Shown: positions 6,707-14,647, counted from the stretch's first letter. The stretch is DNA of 15,837 nt from an uncultured bacterium (GCA_934875675.1 CAKXIK010000058.1:1-15837); one strand, 5' to 3'. Notes: generated from the letters alone by a model not told the origin. Made by a program: numbers and translations.

Positions 6707-7954
6707 ATGGAATTAACAGAAAATAAAATTGTGCCGGAGCGAGCGATGCTTGTTTCGGTGGATACCGGTGAATATGACGCGGAGGCTTCCCTGGCGGAGC
6801 TTGCAGAATTGGCCAGAAGTGCTGGTGCCGAGGTGGTGGCACAGACAACGCAAAAACGCCCTTCGCCGGATGCGGGAACGTGTGTTGGAGAAGGTAAGCT
6901 GGAGGAAATCCGGGACTTTTGTTCTGCAAATGAGGTTGATTTGTTAATTTTTGACCGAGAGCTTGGTCCGATTCAGCAACGAAACATTGAAAAAGAGACC
7001 GATGTGCGCATAATTGACCGGACGACTTTGATTCTGGATATTTTTGCGTCGCGCGCAAGGTCCAGAGAGGGTACACTGCAGGTGGAACTGGCGCAGATGA
7101 AGTATATGCTGCCGCGACTGACAGGGAAGGGCGCGGCACTTTCCCGATTGGGCGGCGGAATCGGCACCAGAGGACCGGGCGAAAGTAAGTTGGAAACGGA
7201 TCGCCGGCATATTCGCCGCCGTATCGATTCTCTGCGCGATCAACTCGACCAATTGGAGGAACAGCGCGGGCGCTTGCGTAAGCGGCGCAAAAAGGACGGT
7301 GTTTTGACGGTTGCCATCGTGGGCTATACCAATGCAGGAAAATCTACGCTGATGAATGCACTGACGGATGCAGGGGTATTGGCGGAGGATAAATTGTTTG
7401 CCACGCTTGACCCCACTGCCCGTGCACTGCGATTGCCGCATGGACAGACGGTCATGCTGATTGATACCGTTGGATTGGTCCGACGGCTGCCGCATCATTT
7501 GGTCGAAGCATTCCGTTCCACACTGGAGGAAGCAGCGCAGGCAGATGTGATTTTAAATGTGTGTGATGCGTCCAGTGAAGAAGCGGCGGTTCATCTCCAG
7601 GTAACCAATGAGCTGCTTGCAGAGTTGGGGTGCGAAAATCACGCGATTATCCCGGTGATGAACAAGTGTGACTGTCTGCCCAAGGATTGCATTGCGGCAT
7701 CGATTGGAGGTGCCGTGAGAATTTCCGCAAAGACAGGGGATGGACTGGAAAATCTGCTGCTTGCGATTGAAAATGAACTGCCAAAGGTACGCCGTGTGAT
7801 GTTTCTGCTTCCGTTCGACCGTGCCGGCGTTTTGGCGTCCGTTCGTTCCGAGGCGCAGCTCCTCAGTGAGGAATATACGGCGGATGGTATTCTTGCCGAG
7901 GCGTTGGTGGATGACGTAATGGCATCGAGGCTGAAAGATTTTATTCAGGAATAA
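6707..7954 (+). CDS. hflX: Ribosome-associated GTPase HflX
   Basis: HflX binds the large ribosomal subunit and, in species studied, splits stalled or stress-inactivated 70S ribosomes; some Gram-positive homologues give antibiotic resistance. This 415-residue protein has the N-terminal HflX domain (about 10-195) with the signature GGGIGTRGPGESKLETDRR (149-167) and a coiled coil (about 165-195) that includes DSLRDQLDQLEEQRGRLRKR. The G domain follows: P loop GYTNAGKST (206-214), DPTAR (235-239), DTVG (253-256), NKCD (319-322) and SAKTG (340-344). A short C-terminal domain ends the protein at a length normal for the family. The ATG at 6707 is forced, since a TGA codon lies directly before it; AAGGA is 11 nt upstream, a little far. 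It appears to be a single-gene unit with two candidate promoters and a strong terminator. Confidence 0.95.
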   Translation: MELTENKIVPERAMLVSVDTGEYDAEASLAELAELARSAGAEVVAQTTQKRPSPDAGTCVGEGKLEEIRDFCSANEVDLLIFDRELGPIQQRNIEKETDVRIIDRTTLILDIFASRARSREGTLQVELAQMKYMLPRLTGKGAALSRLGGGIGTRGPGESKLETDRRHIRRRIDSLRDQLDQLEEQRGRLRKRRKKDGVLTVAIVGYTNAGKSTLMNALTDAGVLAEDKLFATLDPTARALRLPHGQTVMLIDTVGLVRRLPHHLVEAFRSTLEEAAQADVILNVCDASSEEAAVHLQVTNELLAELGCENHAIIPVMNKCDCLPKDCIAASIGGAVRISAKTGDGLENLLLAIENELPKVRRVMFLLPFDRAGVLASVRSEAQLLSEEYTADGILAEALVDDVMASRLKDFIQE

Positions 7955-7962
7955 CACAAAAC

Positions 7963-7993
7963 ATCCGTTTTGCGCGGATCAAAAGTACTTTTG
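7963..7993. repeat. Small hairpin and 14-bp palindrome just after hflX
   Basis: ATCCG/CGGAT (7963-7979, 7-nt loop) is followed directly by the perfect palindrome CAAAAGTACTTTTG (7980-7993). Both lie between the hflX stop and its terminator; they may be 3' end structure or a protein site. Confidence 0.35.
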
Positions 7994-7998
7994 GTTAT

Positions 7999-8036
7999 AT
8001 AGCCGTCTTCTGAAAAAAGGAGGCGGTTATTTTTTT
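7999..8036 (+). terminator. Rho-independent terminator of hflX
   Basis: ATAGCCGTCTTC (7999-8010) pairs with GGAGGCGGTTAT (8019-8030), a 12-bp stem with a few G-U pairs, followed directly by a run of seven T (8030-8036). Confidence 0.85.
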
Positions 8037-8076
8037 GCTCAACAGATAGATTTTTGGAATATTTTAAATAAATATA

Positions 8077-8104
8077 TTGAATTTTGTTACCAGCGTGTTA
8101 TAAT
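8077..8104 (+). promoter_or_regulatory. Extended -10 promoter of the surface-protein gene
   Basis: TTGAAT (8077-8082), a 16-nt spacer and a perfect TATAAT (8099-8104) preceded by TGT. The start near 8111 leaves a leader of about 110 nt. The leader contains a small GCGGA/TCCGC stem at about 8171-8192. Confidence 0.65.
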
Positions 8105-8220
8105 GGCATTGGAAAACAAATTCAGGAAAGTGTTGACATTAGCAATCAGAGTTCAAAACTAAGGAAATTTGCGGAGACTGAAAGTTTTCCGCATTAATTA
8201 AGAAAGGGAATGATCTTGAA

Positions 8221-10200
8221 ATGAAAGGCTTCAACAAGAAAGTAACGGCGTGGATTCTTGCGTTAGGTCTCACCGCGTCCATGGTTCCTTTTGCCGCGGG
8301 TACAGTTTTTGCCCAAACAGCTTACACTCAGCCCACTCAACCGACCACTGCAGATGTACAGGATTCGGTTGGAGGGCAAAAGACAACGGTGCACAATTTT
8401 TATGCCAACGGAAACTCCGTTGTAATTTCTGAGACTGCGGCAGGGAAAACCGTTGCACAGATTGCCGGAGACGAGACAACCACCTGGGATCTTTCAGAGG
8501 GGCACTGGTTTGTTTATGCCGGCACAAGCAATGCCGATGCAGCAGTAAATTATGAAAATGCGTCTATTACTATGAACGGTGGTACGGTCGATAACATTAT
8601 TGGCTCAAACAAAACAGCCGGTTCCATCGAGAATGTTAAAATTGAAATTAATGATGGTACGGTAGGATGTGTGATTTCCAATCGCGGAAATTCCGGAGGC
8701 GGTGCTCCGACTTATGATGCACGAACCGATTATAAGGTGATTAATTCCACCGTTACCTTCAATGGCGGAACCATTGGCGCCTATATGGGAACTTACGGAT
8801 ATACATACACGGACAACATTGTTTTGAATGTGAAAAATGGTACCTTTACAGCACAGACAAGCCCTGTGCAGACCGGTATTATTCTCGGCGGCACCAACGG
8901 CGAAGTCAGAAATGCAACGATGAATATGACAGGCGGAAAAACAGCGGGACTTTCTTTGGCACAGAGAACAATGATTACCGGCAAAGCCACACTGAATCTG
9001 CAAGGCGGAACCGTTGGCAATATTTATGCAGGTTCTTTCTATAATTCCGATGAGAAATCCGGCAGCAGCTGGTGGACAAGCAACATCGGCTACATCAACT
9101 ATGGCCAGGCAGCCGCTTTGGATATCACAATTGCAAAGGGCGTAGACTATCATGATATTTTTGCAGGTTTTCAGTTTTATGCCAGTGAGGTAAGCCTGCT
9201 GAAATCTACTTTTGCCTCGACTCAGGCCACCCATGTTGCCTTTACAACGGATTACAGTAAAGCACCGGTTCAGATTGTACTTGAAGAAAAACCCAGCACT
9301 GCCTATGATCCGTCACAGGATACCGCAAACAAAGATAATCTTAGCCTGCTCAAAGCAGTAGGAATGCAGAATATTACCATTACGGACAAAACAATTGTGC
9401 CGGATCTGCCGTCTATTAATCCATCTGCACCGGCAGATGAAGTTCAGGTGGCGGTTACCGATAAGACCAGTGCAGAGACACTGAAAAACGACGTAAACGA
9501 TTTGGTCACTCAGGTTCAGCAAGGCGGCAGTGAAACCCAACTGAACGGAGTTGTCAGCAGTGACAGCACCAAAACGGTTGCGGAGCAGATGGCAGCAGCA
9601 ATTGCAGCAGGAGAATCCATTACTGTTCAGGCGACGGTTGCGCCCCTGGAATCAACCGCAGTTTCCTCAGAAGAGAAAGCGCTTGCTGCACAGCTCGACG
9701 CCAATGCGACCATTGCACAATACCTCGATCTAAAGCTTGAGCTTAAGGCAGGAGATACTGTAATTGGTACTATGACGCAGCTTTCCACACCGATTACCTA
9801 TACTATTGCAGTACCTCAGGATTTAATCCGTGAAGGTGTGGAATTGTTTGTGATCCGTTTGCATAATGGAGTGGCGGATGCACTTCCCCTGACACATGTG
9901 GAAGGTAATCTCTATTCCTTTACAACGGACCGTTTTTCCACCTATGCTCTGGCTTCCAAAGCAACCTCGTCAACAAGCAGCACGGCAACCAGCAGTGTTG
10001 CGGGAACCACCGGTTCCGGTTCCGATACAACCAGTTCCTCGGTAGAATCGGGTGCAACGGTCTCTTCCAACGCATCGTCTCCCGCAAATACACCAGCGAC
10101 CGGAGGAAACGGGCCTGCCATTTTAGTTTTCTTCGCGATGGCGTTCTGCACGGCTGCAGTTGCAATGATTTTTGCACGCAGAAAATATTCTGATCAGTAA
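8221..10200 (+). CDS. Secreted, probably wall-anchored surface protein with beta-helix-like repeats
   Basis: This 659-residue protein begins with a signal peptide (KK at 6-7, hydrophobic 10-29, likely cut after VFA at about 31). Residues about 115-275 carry irregular repeats built on a glycine turn and a short strand: NGGTVDNIIG (119), NDGTVGCVIS (144), NGGTIGAYMG (181), NGTFTAQTS (206), TGGKTAGLS (237) and QGGTVGNIYAG (261). They are spaced 24-37 residues apart, as in parallel beta-helix proteins. A second region (about 400-580) ends in FSTYALAS, common just before cell-wall signals in clostridial surface proteins. A Ser/Thr-rich stalk (580-622), NTPATGG (623-629), a hydrophobic helix (about 633-650) and the charged tail ARRKYSDQ form a sorting signal with a non-standard motif in place of LPXTG. 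A ligand or enzyme activity cannot be seen. AAGGG lies 12 nt before the ATG, rather far. Confidence 0.85.
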   Translation: MKGFNKKVTAWILALGLTASMVPFAAGTVFAQTAYTQPTQPTTADVQDSVGGQKTTVHNFYANGNSVVISETAAGKTVAQIAGDETTTWDLSEGHWFVYAGTSNADAAVNYENASITMNGGTVDNIIGSNKTAGSIENVKIEINDGTVGCVISNRGNSGGGAPTYDARTDYKVINSTVTFNGGTIGAYMGTYGYTYTDNIVLNVKNGTFTAQTSPVQTGIILGGTNGEVRNATMNMTGGKTAGLSLAQRTMITGKATLNLQGGTVGNIYAGSFYNSDEKSGSSWWTSNIGYINYGQAAALDITIAKGVDYHDIFAGFQFYASEVSLLKSTFASTQATHVAFTTDYSKAPVQIVLEEKPSTAYDPSQDTANKDNLSLLKAVGMQNITITDKTIVPDLPSINPSAPADEVQVAVTDKTSAETLKNDVNDLVTQVQQGGSETQLNGVVSSDSTKTVAEQMAAAIAAGESITVQATVAPLESTAVSSEEKALAAQLDANATIAQYLDLKLELKAGDTVIGTMTQLSTPITYTIAVPQDLIREGVELFVIRLHNGVADALPLTHVEGNLYSFTTDRFSTYALASKATSSTSSTATSSVAGTTGSGSDTTSSSVESGATVSSNASSPANTPATGGNGPAILVFFAMAFCTAAVAMIFARRKYSDQ

Positions 10201-10237
10201 TTTGCCCATGGCTTAAAAAAGATCGCATTATCATCAA

Positions 10238-10281
10238 GCGCGCAGCCACTCCGCAATGGAAGGCTGCACGCGTTGTTTTTT
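10238..10281 (+). terminator. Terminator of the surface-protein gene
   Basis: GCG-C-GCAGCC (10238-10247) pairs with GGCTGC-A-CGC (10262-10271), a 9-bp stem with one mismatch, followed by GTTG and six T (10276-10281). Confidence 0.75.
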
Positions 10282-10294
10282 GGTTGAGTCAACC
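10282..10294. repeat. 13-bp palindrome between two terminators
   Basis: GGTTGA-G-TCAACC is a perfect 6-1-6 inverted repeat directly after the T run of the surface-protein terminator and 12 nt before the secA terminator. Confidence 0.35.
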
Positions 10295-10305
10295 GTAATC
10301 AGAGT

Positions 10306-10349
10306 AAAAAAACGCCGAAACCTTGTTCGTCTGAAAAGGCTTCGGCGTT
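10306..10349 (-). terminator. Rho-independent terminator of secA
   Basis: AACGCCGAA (10311-10319) pairs with TTCGGCGTT (10341-10349), extended inside by CCTT/AAGG after one mismatch. On the minus strand the stem is followed by seven T (10306-10312), placing it about 30 nt after the secA stop. Confidence 0.85.
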
Positions 10350-10379
10350 TATACTTGTCAGGTTGCGCAGGAAACTAAA

Positions 10380-13118
10380 TTACTCGTTTCTGCCGCAGCA
10401 ATGTTTATACTTTTTGCCGCTTCCGCAGGGGCATGGGTCGTTGCGGCCAACCTTTTTGCCCTTGCGCACCGGCTGCTTGACGTCGGTTCCGTCTCCGCTG
10501 GTGGAGGTTGGCGTTGCAACCTGCTCACGCTTGGGCTCTTCCTTGGTGCGGATGCGCACGGTGAGAATCATACGGGAGGTGTCCTCGCGAATTTCGTTGA
10601 TCATGGCTTCAAACATATCAAAGCCTTCGATGCGGTATTCCACAACCGGGTCGCGCTGGGCATAGGCACGCAGGCCGATACCGCGTTTGAGTTCCTCCAT
10701 GGCGTCAATGTGATCCATCCACAGGCGGTCAACATTCTTCAGAAGAACCACACGCTCAAGCTCACGCATCAGCTCCTTGCCATATTCCGCTTCGCGTTCA
10801 TCCAGAATTTTGTTTGCACGTTCCACCATGGTGTTAACCACAAATTCGGGATCCAGTTCTTCGAGCTCTTCGTTGGTATAACGGAAATCATCATCCGTTG
10901 TGAGCCAACCCTTATAGCTGTCCCGCAGAGCGTCTACGTTCCAGTTTTCGCGAATGGAATCCTTGGGCATATATTGCTTGACCTTTTCAGCGATGCTGTC
11001 TGCCACCATCTTCTTAATCTGATCGTGAAGGTCTTCACCGTTGAGTACCTGGTTGCGCTGTTTGTAAATAATTTCACGCTGACGATTCATGACATCGTCG
11101 TACTGGAGCACATTTTTACGAATGCCGAAGTTGCGGCCTTCCAGCTTTTTCTGTGCGCCTTCCACCGAGTTGGAAACGATTTTGCTTTCAATGGGGGTGT
11201 CTTCCTCAATGTTCATGCGGGTCATCATGGATTGCAGACGTTCGCCGCCGAACAACCGCATCAGATCATCTTCCAGCGAAAGGTAAAATCTCGATTCGCC
11301 GGGATCTCCCTGACGGCCGGAACGACCGCGCAGCTGATTATCAATTCGGCGGGATTCGTGGCGCTCCGTGCCGATGATGAACAGACCGCCCGCCTTGCGC
11401 ACATCCTCCGCTTCAATCGCAATGTGTTCTTTATATTTTTTATTCAACTCCTGAAAGGTTTTGCGGGCAGCAAGAATTTCTTCGTTGTCCGTTTCGGAAA
11501 AACCGGTGGACTCCGCAATCATTTCTTCCGGAATCTGCATTTTGCGCATTTCGGATTTTGCCAGGAATTCGGCATTGCCGCCGAGAATAATATCAGTACC
11601 ACGGCCGGCCATGTTGGTTGCGATTGTCACAGCGCCCTCTTTACCGGCCTGTGCAACGATTTCGGCTTCCTTATCGTGGTATTTGGCATTGAGCACTTCG
11701 TGCTTGATGCCGCGCTTTTTCAGCATGCTGCTGAGCAATTCGGAACGCTCAATGGAAATGGTACCAACCAGGACCGGCTGTCCTTTTTCATGGCAGGAAA
11801 TAATTTGCTCAATAACGGCATCAAACTTTCCCTTTTCAGTGGTGTAAACCTGATCGGGATAATCCTTACGAATCATCGGGCGATTCGTAGGAACCTCGAT
11901 GACATCCAGATTATAAATCTCGCGGAATTCCGCTTCCTCTGTCAGAGCAGTACCGGTCATACCGGAAAGCTTGTCATAAAGGCGGAAATAGTTCTGGAAG
12001 GTGATGGTGGCGAGCGTTTTGCTTTCTCGCTCAACTTTTACCCCTTCCTTTGCTTCAATTGCCTGATGCAGTCCTTCGTTAAAGCGGCGGCCGAACATTA
12101 AGCGACCGGTGAACTCGTCGACGATGATAACCTGACCGTCCTTTACAACGTAGTCCACGTCGCGGGTCATAATTCCGCGCGCACGGATCGCCTGATTAAT
12201 GTGGTGCTGCAGCGTAATATTATCCGGATCAGCGAGGTTTTCAATGTGGAAATATGCTTCTGCTTTTTTGGTTCCGTTTTGGGTCAAGGTAGAGGTTTTT
12301 GCCTTTTCGTCCACGATGTAGTCAGCATCGGTGTAAGTTTCGTCGGCATCCTCTTTATCGTCGGTTTCCTTCACCTTTTTCACACGAAGTGTGCGGGCAA
12401 AGTTATCCGCCTGCTGATAAAGATCAGTGGATTTATCGCCCTGACCGGAAATAATAAGCGGAGTTCGCGCTTCATCAATGAGAATAGAGTCAACTTCATC
12501 GACGATGGCAAAATTGTGACCACGCTGCACCAGGTTTTCCTTGTAGATTACCATGTTGTCACGCAGATAGTCGAATCCGAATTCATTGTTGGTGCCATAG
12601 GTAATGTCAGCGCCATAGGCTTTACGGCGTTCATCATTGTCCATGTCGTGGACAATCAGACCGACTGAAAGACCGAGAAAACGATAAACTTTGCCCATCC
12701 ATTCGGAGTCACGGCGAGCCAGATAGTCGTTGACGGTAACAATGTGCACACCCTTGCCGGTCAATGCATTAAGATAAGCCGGCAGCGTGGCAACCAAAGT
12801 TTTGCCTTCACCGGTTTTCATTTCACTGATACGCCCCTGATGCAGCACAATACCGCCGATGATCTGGGTTGGGAAATGACGCATATTCAGCACACGCCAA
12901 GATGCCTCGCGGCAGGTTGCAAATGCTTCGGGCAAAATCGAATCCAGTGATTCGCCCATTTTGAGACGATCCCGGAACTCCTCTGTCATCGCACGAAGCT
13001 CGGCATCGCTTTTCTTTTTGTATTCTTCTTCTAATGCAAGCACCTTGTCGCAGATCGGATTAATCCGCTTGAGCTCGCGTTTGCTGTAATTGCCAAACAG
13101 AGCCGAAACAATACTCAT
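10380..13118 (-). CDS. secA: Preprotein translocase motor ATPase SecA
   Basis: SecA uses ATP to push unfolded preproteins through the SecYEG channel. This 912-residue copy is complete: Walker A MKTGEGKT (100-107), the Walker B region DEVDSILIDEARTP (207-220), the preprotein-crosslinking domain (about 220-375), the second nucleotide-binding half with TNMAGRGTDIILGG (501-514) and QLRGRSGRQGDPG (595-607), then the scaffold and wing domains. The C-terminus carries the zinc motif PCPCGSGKKYKHCC (895-908), which in other species binds SecB or ribosomes. An acidic insert (about 250-268) lies in the crosslinking domain. The start at 13118 is preferred over an in-frame ATG at 13250 because AAGGGG stands 9 nt before it, MSIVSALFG is the usual kind of SecA N-terminus, and the promoter lies in between. 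It is transcribed alone. The wall-anchored protein next door would be one of its substrates. Confidence 0.97.
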   Translation of the reverse strand: MSIVSALFGNYSKRELKRINPICDKVLALEEEYKKKSDAELRAMTEEFRDRLKMGESLDSILPEAFATCREASWRVLNMRHFPTQIIGGIVLHQGRISEMKTGEGKTLVATLPAYLNALTGKGVHIVTVNDYLARRDSEWMGKVYRFLGLSVGLIVHDMDNDERRKAYGADITYGTNNEFGFDYLRDNMVIYKENLVQRGHNFAIVDEVDSILIDEARTPLIISGQGDKSTDLYQQADNFARTLRVKKVKETDDKEDADETYTDADYIVDEKAKTSTLTQNGTKKAEAYFHIENLADPDNITLQHHINQAIRARGIMTRDVDYVVKDGQVIIVDEFTGRLMFGRRFNEGLHQAIEAKEGVKVERESKTLATITFQNYFRLYDKLSGMTGTALTEEAEFREIYNLDVIEVPTNRPMIRKDYPDQVYTTEKGKFDAVIEQIISCHEKGQPVLVGTISIERSELLSSMLKKRGIKHEVLNAKYHDKEAEIVAQAGKEGAVTIATNMAGRGTDIILGGNAEFLAKSEMRKMQIPEEMIAESTGFSETDNEEILAARKTFQELNKKYKEHIAIEAEDVRKAGGLFIIGTERHESRRIDNQLRGRSGRQGDPGESRFYLSLEDDLMRLFGGERLQSMMTRMNIEEDTPIESKIVSNSVEGAQKKLEGRNFGIRKNVLQYDDVMNRQREIIYKQRNQVLNGEDLHDQIKKMVADSIAEKVKQYMPKDSIRENWNVDALRDSYKGWLTTDDDFRYTNEELEELDPEFVVNTMVERANKILDEREAEYGKELMRELERVVLLKNVDRLWMDHIDAMEELKRGIGLRAYAQRDPVVEYRIEGFDMFEAMINEIREDTSRMILTVRIRTKEEPKREQVATPTSTSGDGTDVKQPVRKGKKVGRNDPCPCGSGKKYKHCCGRNE

Positions 13119-13136
13119 ATTGCTTTTCCCCTTAAG

Positions 13137-13159
13137 CCGGCGGCAGTAATGCCAACCGG
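13137..13159 (-). repeat. Hairpin in the secA leader next to the ribosome binding site
   Basis: CCGG (13137-13140) and GGC (13142-13144) pair with GCC (13151-13153) and CCGG (13156-13159) around a 6-nt loop, with a small internal loop. On the mRNA the stem ends 3 nt before AAGGGG, so folding could affect initiation. Confidence 0.4.
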
Positions 13160-13200
13160 AAAATTTGCTTGTAACCTTTGCATTCCTACAATTAAAAATT

Positions 13201-13229
13201 ATTATATCATACTTAATGATACAACGCAA
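13201..13229 (-). promoter_or_regulatory. Promoter of secA
   Basis: Minus strand: TTGCGT (13224-13229), a 17-nt spacer and a perfect TATAAT (13201-13206) with TGA making an extended -10. The leader is about 75 nt. An inverted repeat TATCAT-N5-ATGATA (13205-13221) fills the spacer and could be an operator or chance AT-rich symmetry. Confidence 0.65.
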
Positions 13230-13397
13230 AACCATTTTATCACAAAGCAATAAAAAAATCCGTAAATTTTTAGTGAACGGGATATTCTGGGAGGTAAAAC
13301 GGGGTACAATAAATGAAGATGCGGCATAGAAGCAGATTCATTGGATGCGGGACGGGAAGTGAAGATAATCAAATTTATCGTAAAACAATAAATTTTC
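13230..13397. other. Intergenic stretch between the divergent secA and 141-residue gene promoters
   Basis: The full gene-free gap is 13119-13486 (368 bp). Its ends hold the two promoters and leaders described separately. The middle (13230-13397) shows an isolated GGGAGG (13289-13294) and no open frame I can support. Confidence 0.4.
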
Positions 13398-13426
13398 TTG
13401 CTTTAAAGCACTCCCTGTGTTATAAT
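13398..13426 (+). promoter_or_regulatory. Promoter of the 141-residue membrane-protein gene
   Basis: TTGCTT (13398-13403), a 17-nt spacer and a perfect TATAAT (13421-13426) with TGT as an extended -10. The start would be near 13433, about 54 nt before the ATG. Confidence 0.65.
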
Positions 13427-13451
13427 CGTCTCAAACAAAAATAATTGCTGC

Positions 13452-13467
13452 AAATGCAGTTGCATTT
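13452..13467. repeat. 16-bp inverted repeat in the leader of the 141-residue gene
   Basis: AAATGCA-GT-TGCATTT has perfect 7-bp arms, about 20 nt downstream of the predicted transcription start and 20 nt before the ATG. It is a possible operator. Confidence 0.35.
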
Positions 13468-13486
13468 TATGAGAAAGGCACCCATT

Positions 13487-13912
13487 ATGGAAGCAAAATG
13501 GAATGTCATGGTTCTGATTGTTTTTTTGCTGATGCTGCTATGCGGTGCAAAGCTGCTCAGTCGGCTTCATCTGCCTGCCTGCACGATCAGCGGAGACTAC
13601 GAAACCCTTCGATATGGAGGGCAACTCTATGCTTTTTTGTGCTGTACCTATTCTGACCGTCAGCGGGGAGAACTGCTGGGTTCTCCCAAACCGGTAAAAC
13701 CAGGAGCGGCGATTGGACGTATTCCCGGCGAAAGTGTTTTGCTTTGTGTGCTTCGCGATGTTTGTGAGGATGAATATCTTGCTATCCGAGAAGGCGGAAC
13801 GGTGGATATCTACCAAAGAATCCACGAAGAGCCGGTAAAAAACAGCAGAAAGATACTTGTCAAAAACATCACAAAGCCTTATAATAAAGGGGCACAAAAG
13901 GAATTCAATTGA
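13487..13912 (+). CDS. Small membrane-anchored protein of unknown function
   Basis: I do not recognise this 141-residue protein. It has one hydrophobic helix at about residues 6-24 (NVMVLIVFLLMLLCG) right after a short N-terminus, so the rest (25-141) is probably outside the membrane. The outer part looks like a small beta-rich fold (GDYETLRYGGQLYAFL, then YLAIREGGTVDIYQR) with a basic, lysine-rich tail. Six cysteines (19, 32, 52, 53, 87, 93) are unusual for an exported domain; Cys19 is not in a proper lipobox. The start at 13487 has AGAAAGG 8 nt upstream; the ATG at 13445 would add 14 residues but lacks a ribosome binding site. The stop is 13 nt before the IscU-like gene, so read-through into that pair is likely. 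Confidence 0.75.
   Translation: MEAKWNVMVLIVFLLMLLCGAKLLSRLHLPACTISGDYETLRYGGQLYAFLCCTYSDRQRGELLGSPKPVKPGAAIGRIPGESVLLCVLRDVCEDEYLAIREGGTVDIYQRIHEEPVKNSRKILVKNITKPYNKGAQKEFN
13857..13885 (+). promoter_or_regulatory. Near-consensus promoter inside the 3' end of the 141-residue gene
   Basis: TTGTCA (13857-13862), exactly 17 nt, then TATAAT (13880-13885): 11 of 12 consensus bases. The start near 13892 leaves about 34 nt before the ATG at 13926, so the IscU-like/GGGtGRT pair can be transcribed on its own. Confidence 0.6.
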
Positions 13913-13925
13913 AAGGAGCACTTAT

Positions 13926-14618
13926 ATGAATTATTCCCATGAAGTGGAAAACATGTGTACCGTTGCAAAGGGACCGCATCATGGCCCCGCTCCGATCCCG
14001 GAAGAGGGTCAGTGGGTCAAATCCTATGAAATTAAGGATATCTCCGGTCTTTCGCACGGTGTCGGCTGGTGCGCACCTCAGCAGGGCGCCTGCAAGCTGA
14101 CGTTGAACGTAAAGAACGGTATCGTCGAGGAGGCTTTGGTGGAAACACTGGGCTGCTCCGGTATGACTCATTCCGCAGCAATGGCAGCAGAAATTCTGCC
14201 GGGCAAAACGCTGCTCGAATGCCTGAATACCGACCTCGTATGTGATGCAATCAACGTTGCAATGCGCGAAATCTTTAAGCAGTTGGCATATGGCCGCAGC
14301 CAGACCGCATTCTCTGAGGGCGGACTTCCGATCGGCGCCAGCCTGGAAGACCTCGGTAAAGGCCTGCGCTCCCAGGTGGGCACCATGTTCTCCACCAAGG
14401 TGAAGGGTGTTCGCTATATGGAAATGGCAGAAGGCTATGTTCTTTCCACTGCTTTGGATGAGAATAACGAAGTCATCGGCTACAAGTTTGTAAAGCTTGG
14501 CAAAATGATGGAGGATATCCGTCGCGGCATGTCTCCGGACGAAGCTTACAAGAAGAATATCGGTCAGTACGGCCGGTATGACAACGCGGCCAAGTATATT
14601 GACCCGCGTGAAGAATAA
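13926..14618 (+). CDS. IscU/NifU-like iron-sulfur scaffold-type protein, variant cysteine set
   Basis: Residues about 1-150 of this 230-residue cytoplasmic protein read like the NifU N-terminal/IscU fold: MNYSHEVENM, then KLTLNVKNGIVEEALVETLG followed by CSGMTHSAAMAAEI, which matches the second-cysteine region of IscU (Cys77). Cys49 and Cys56 lie around the first ligand position. The third ligand, normally in an HCS motif after a GLP stretch, is absent: here GLPIGASLED has no cysteine. An insert of about 20 residues before it carries Cys106, with Cys99 nearby, and Cys11 is extra. A C-terminal extension (about 155-230) is not part of IscU. The start has GAAAGGAG 7 nt upstream. The GGGtGRT gene follows after 29 nt, so the two probably act together. 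Codon use looks biased towards high expression. True Fe-S scaffold activity is inferred from homology and is doubtful given the ligand change. Confidence 0.85.
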   Translation: MNYSHEVENMCTVAKGPHHGPAPIPEEGQWVKSYEIKDISGLSHGVGWCAPQQGACKLTLNVKNGIVEEALVETLGCSGMTHSAAMAAEILPGKTLLECLNTDLVCDAINVAMREIFKQLAYGRSQTAFSEGGLPIGASLEDLGKGLRSQVGTMFSTKVKGVRYMEMAEGYVLSTALDENNEVIGYKFVKLGKMMEDIRRGMSPDEAYKKNIGQYGRYDNAAKYIDPREE

Positions 14619-14647
14619 TAGACCATACAAGAAGGAGGACAGACTCT

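Noticed and set aside
10401..12101. A 566-codon open frame on the plus strand opposite secA.
   Set aside because: It is fully antisense to secA, which has all family motifs. The translation has no coherent domain and arises from the codon use of secA.
13313..13444. A 43-codon open frame (MKMRHRSRFIGCGTG...) upstream of the 141-residue gene, with GGGAGG some 18 nt before its ATG.
   Set aside because: The ribosome binding site is too far away, and the frame contains the whole promoter (13398-13426) of the next gene. The peptide has no recognisable character.
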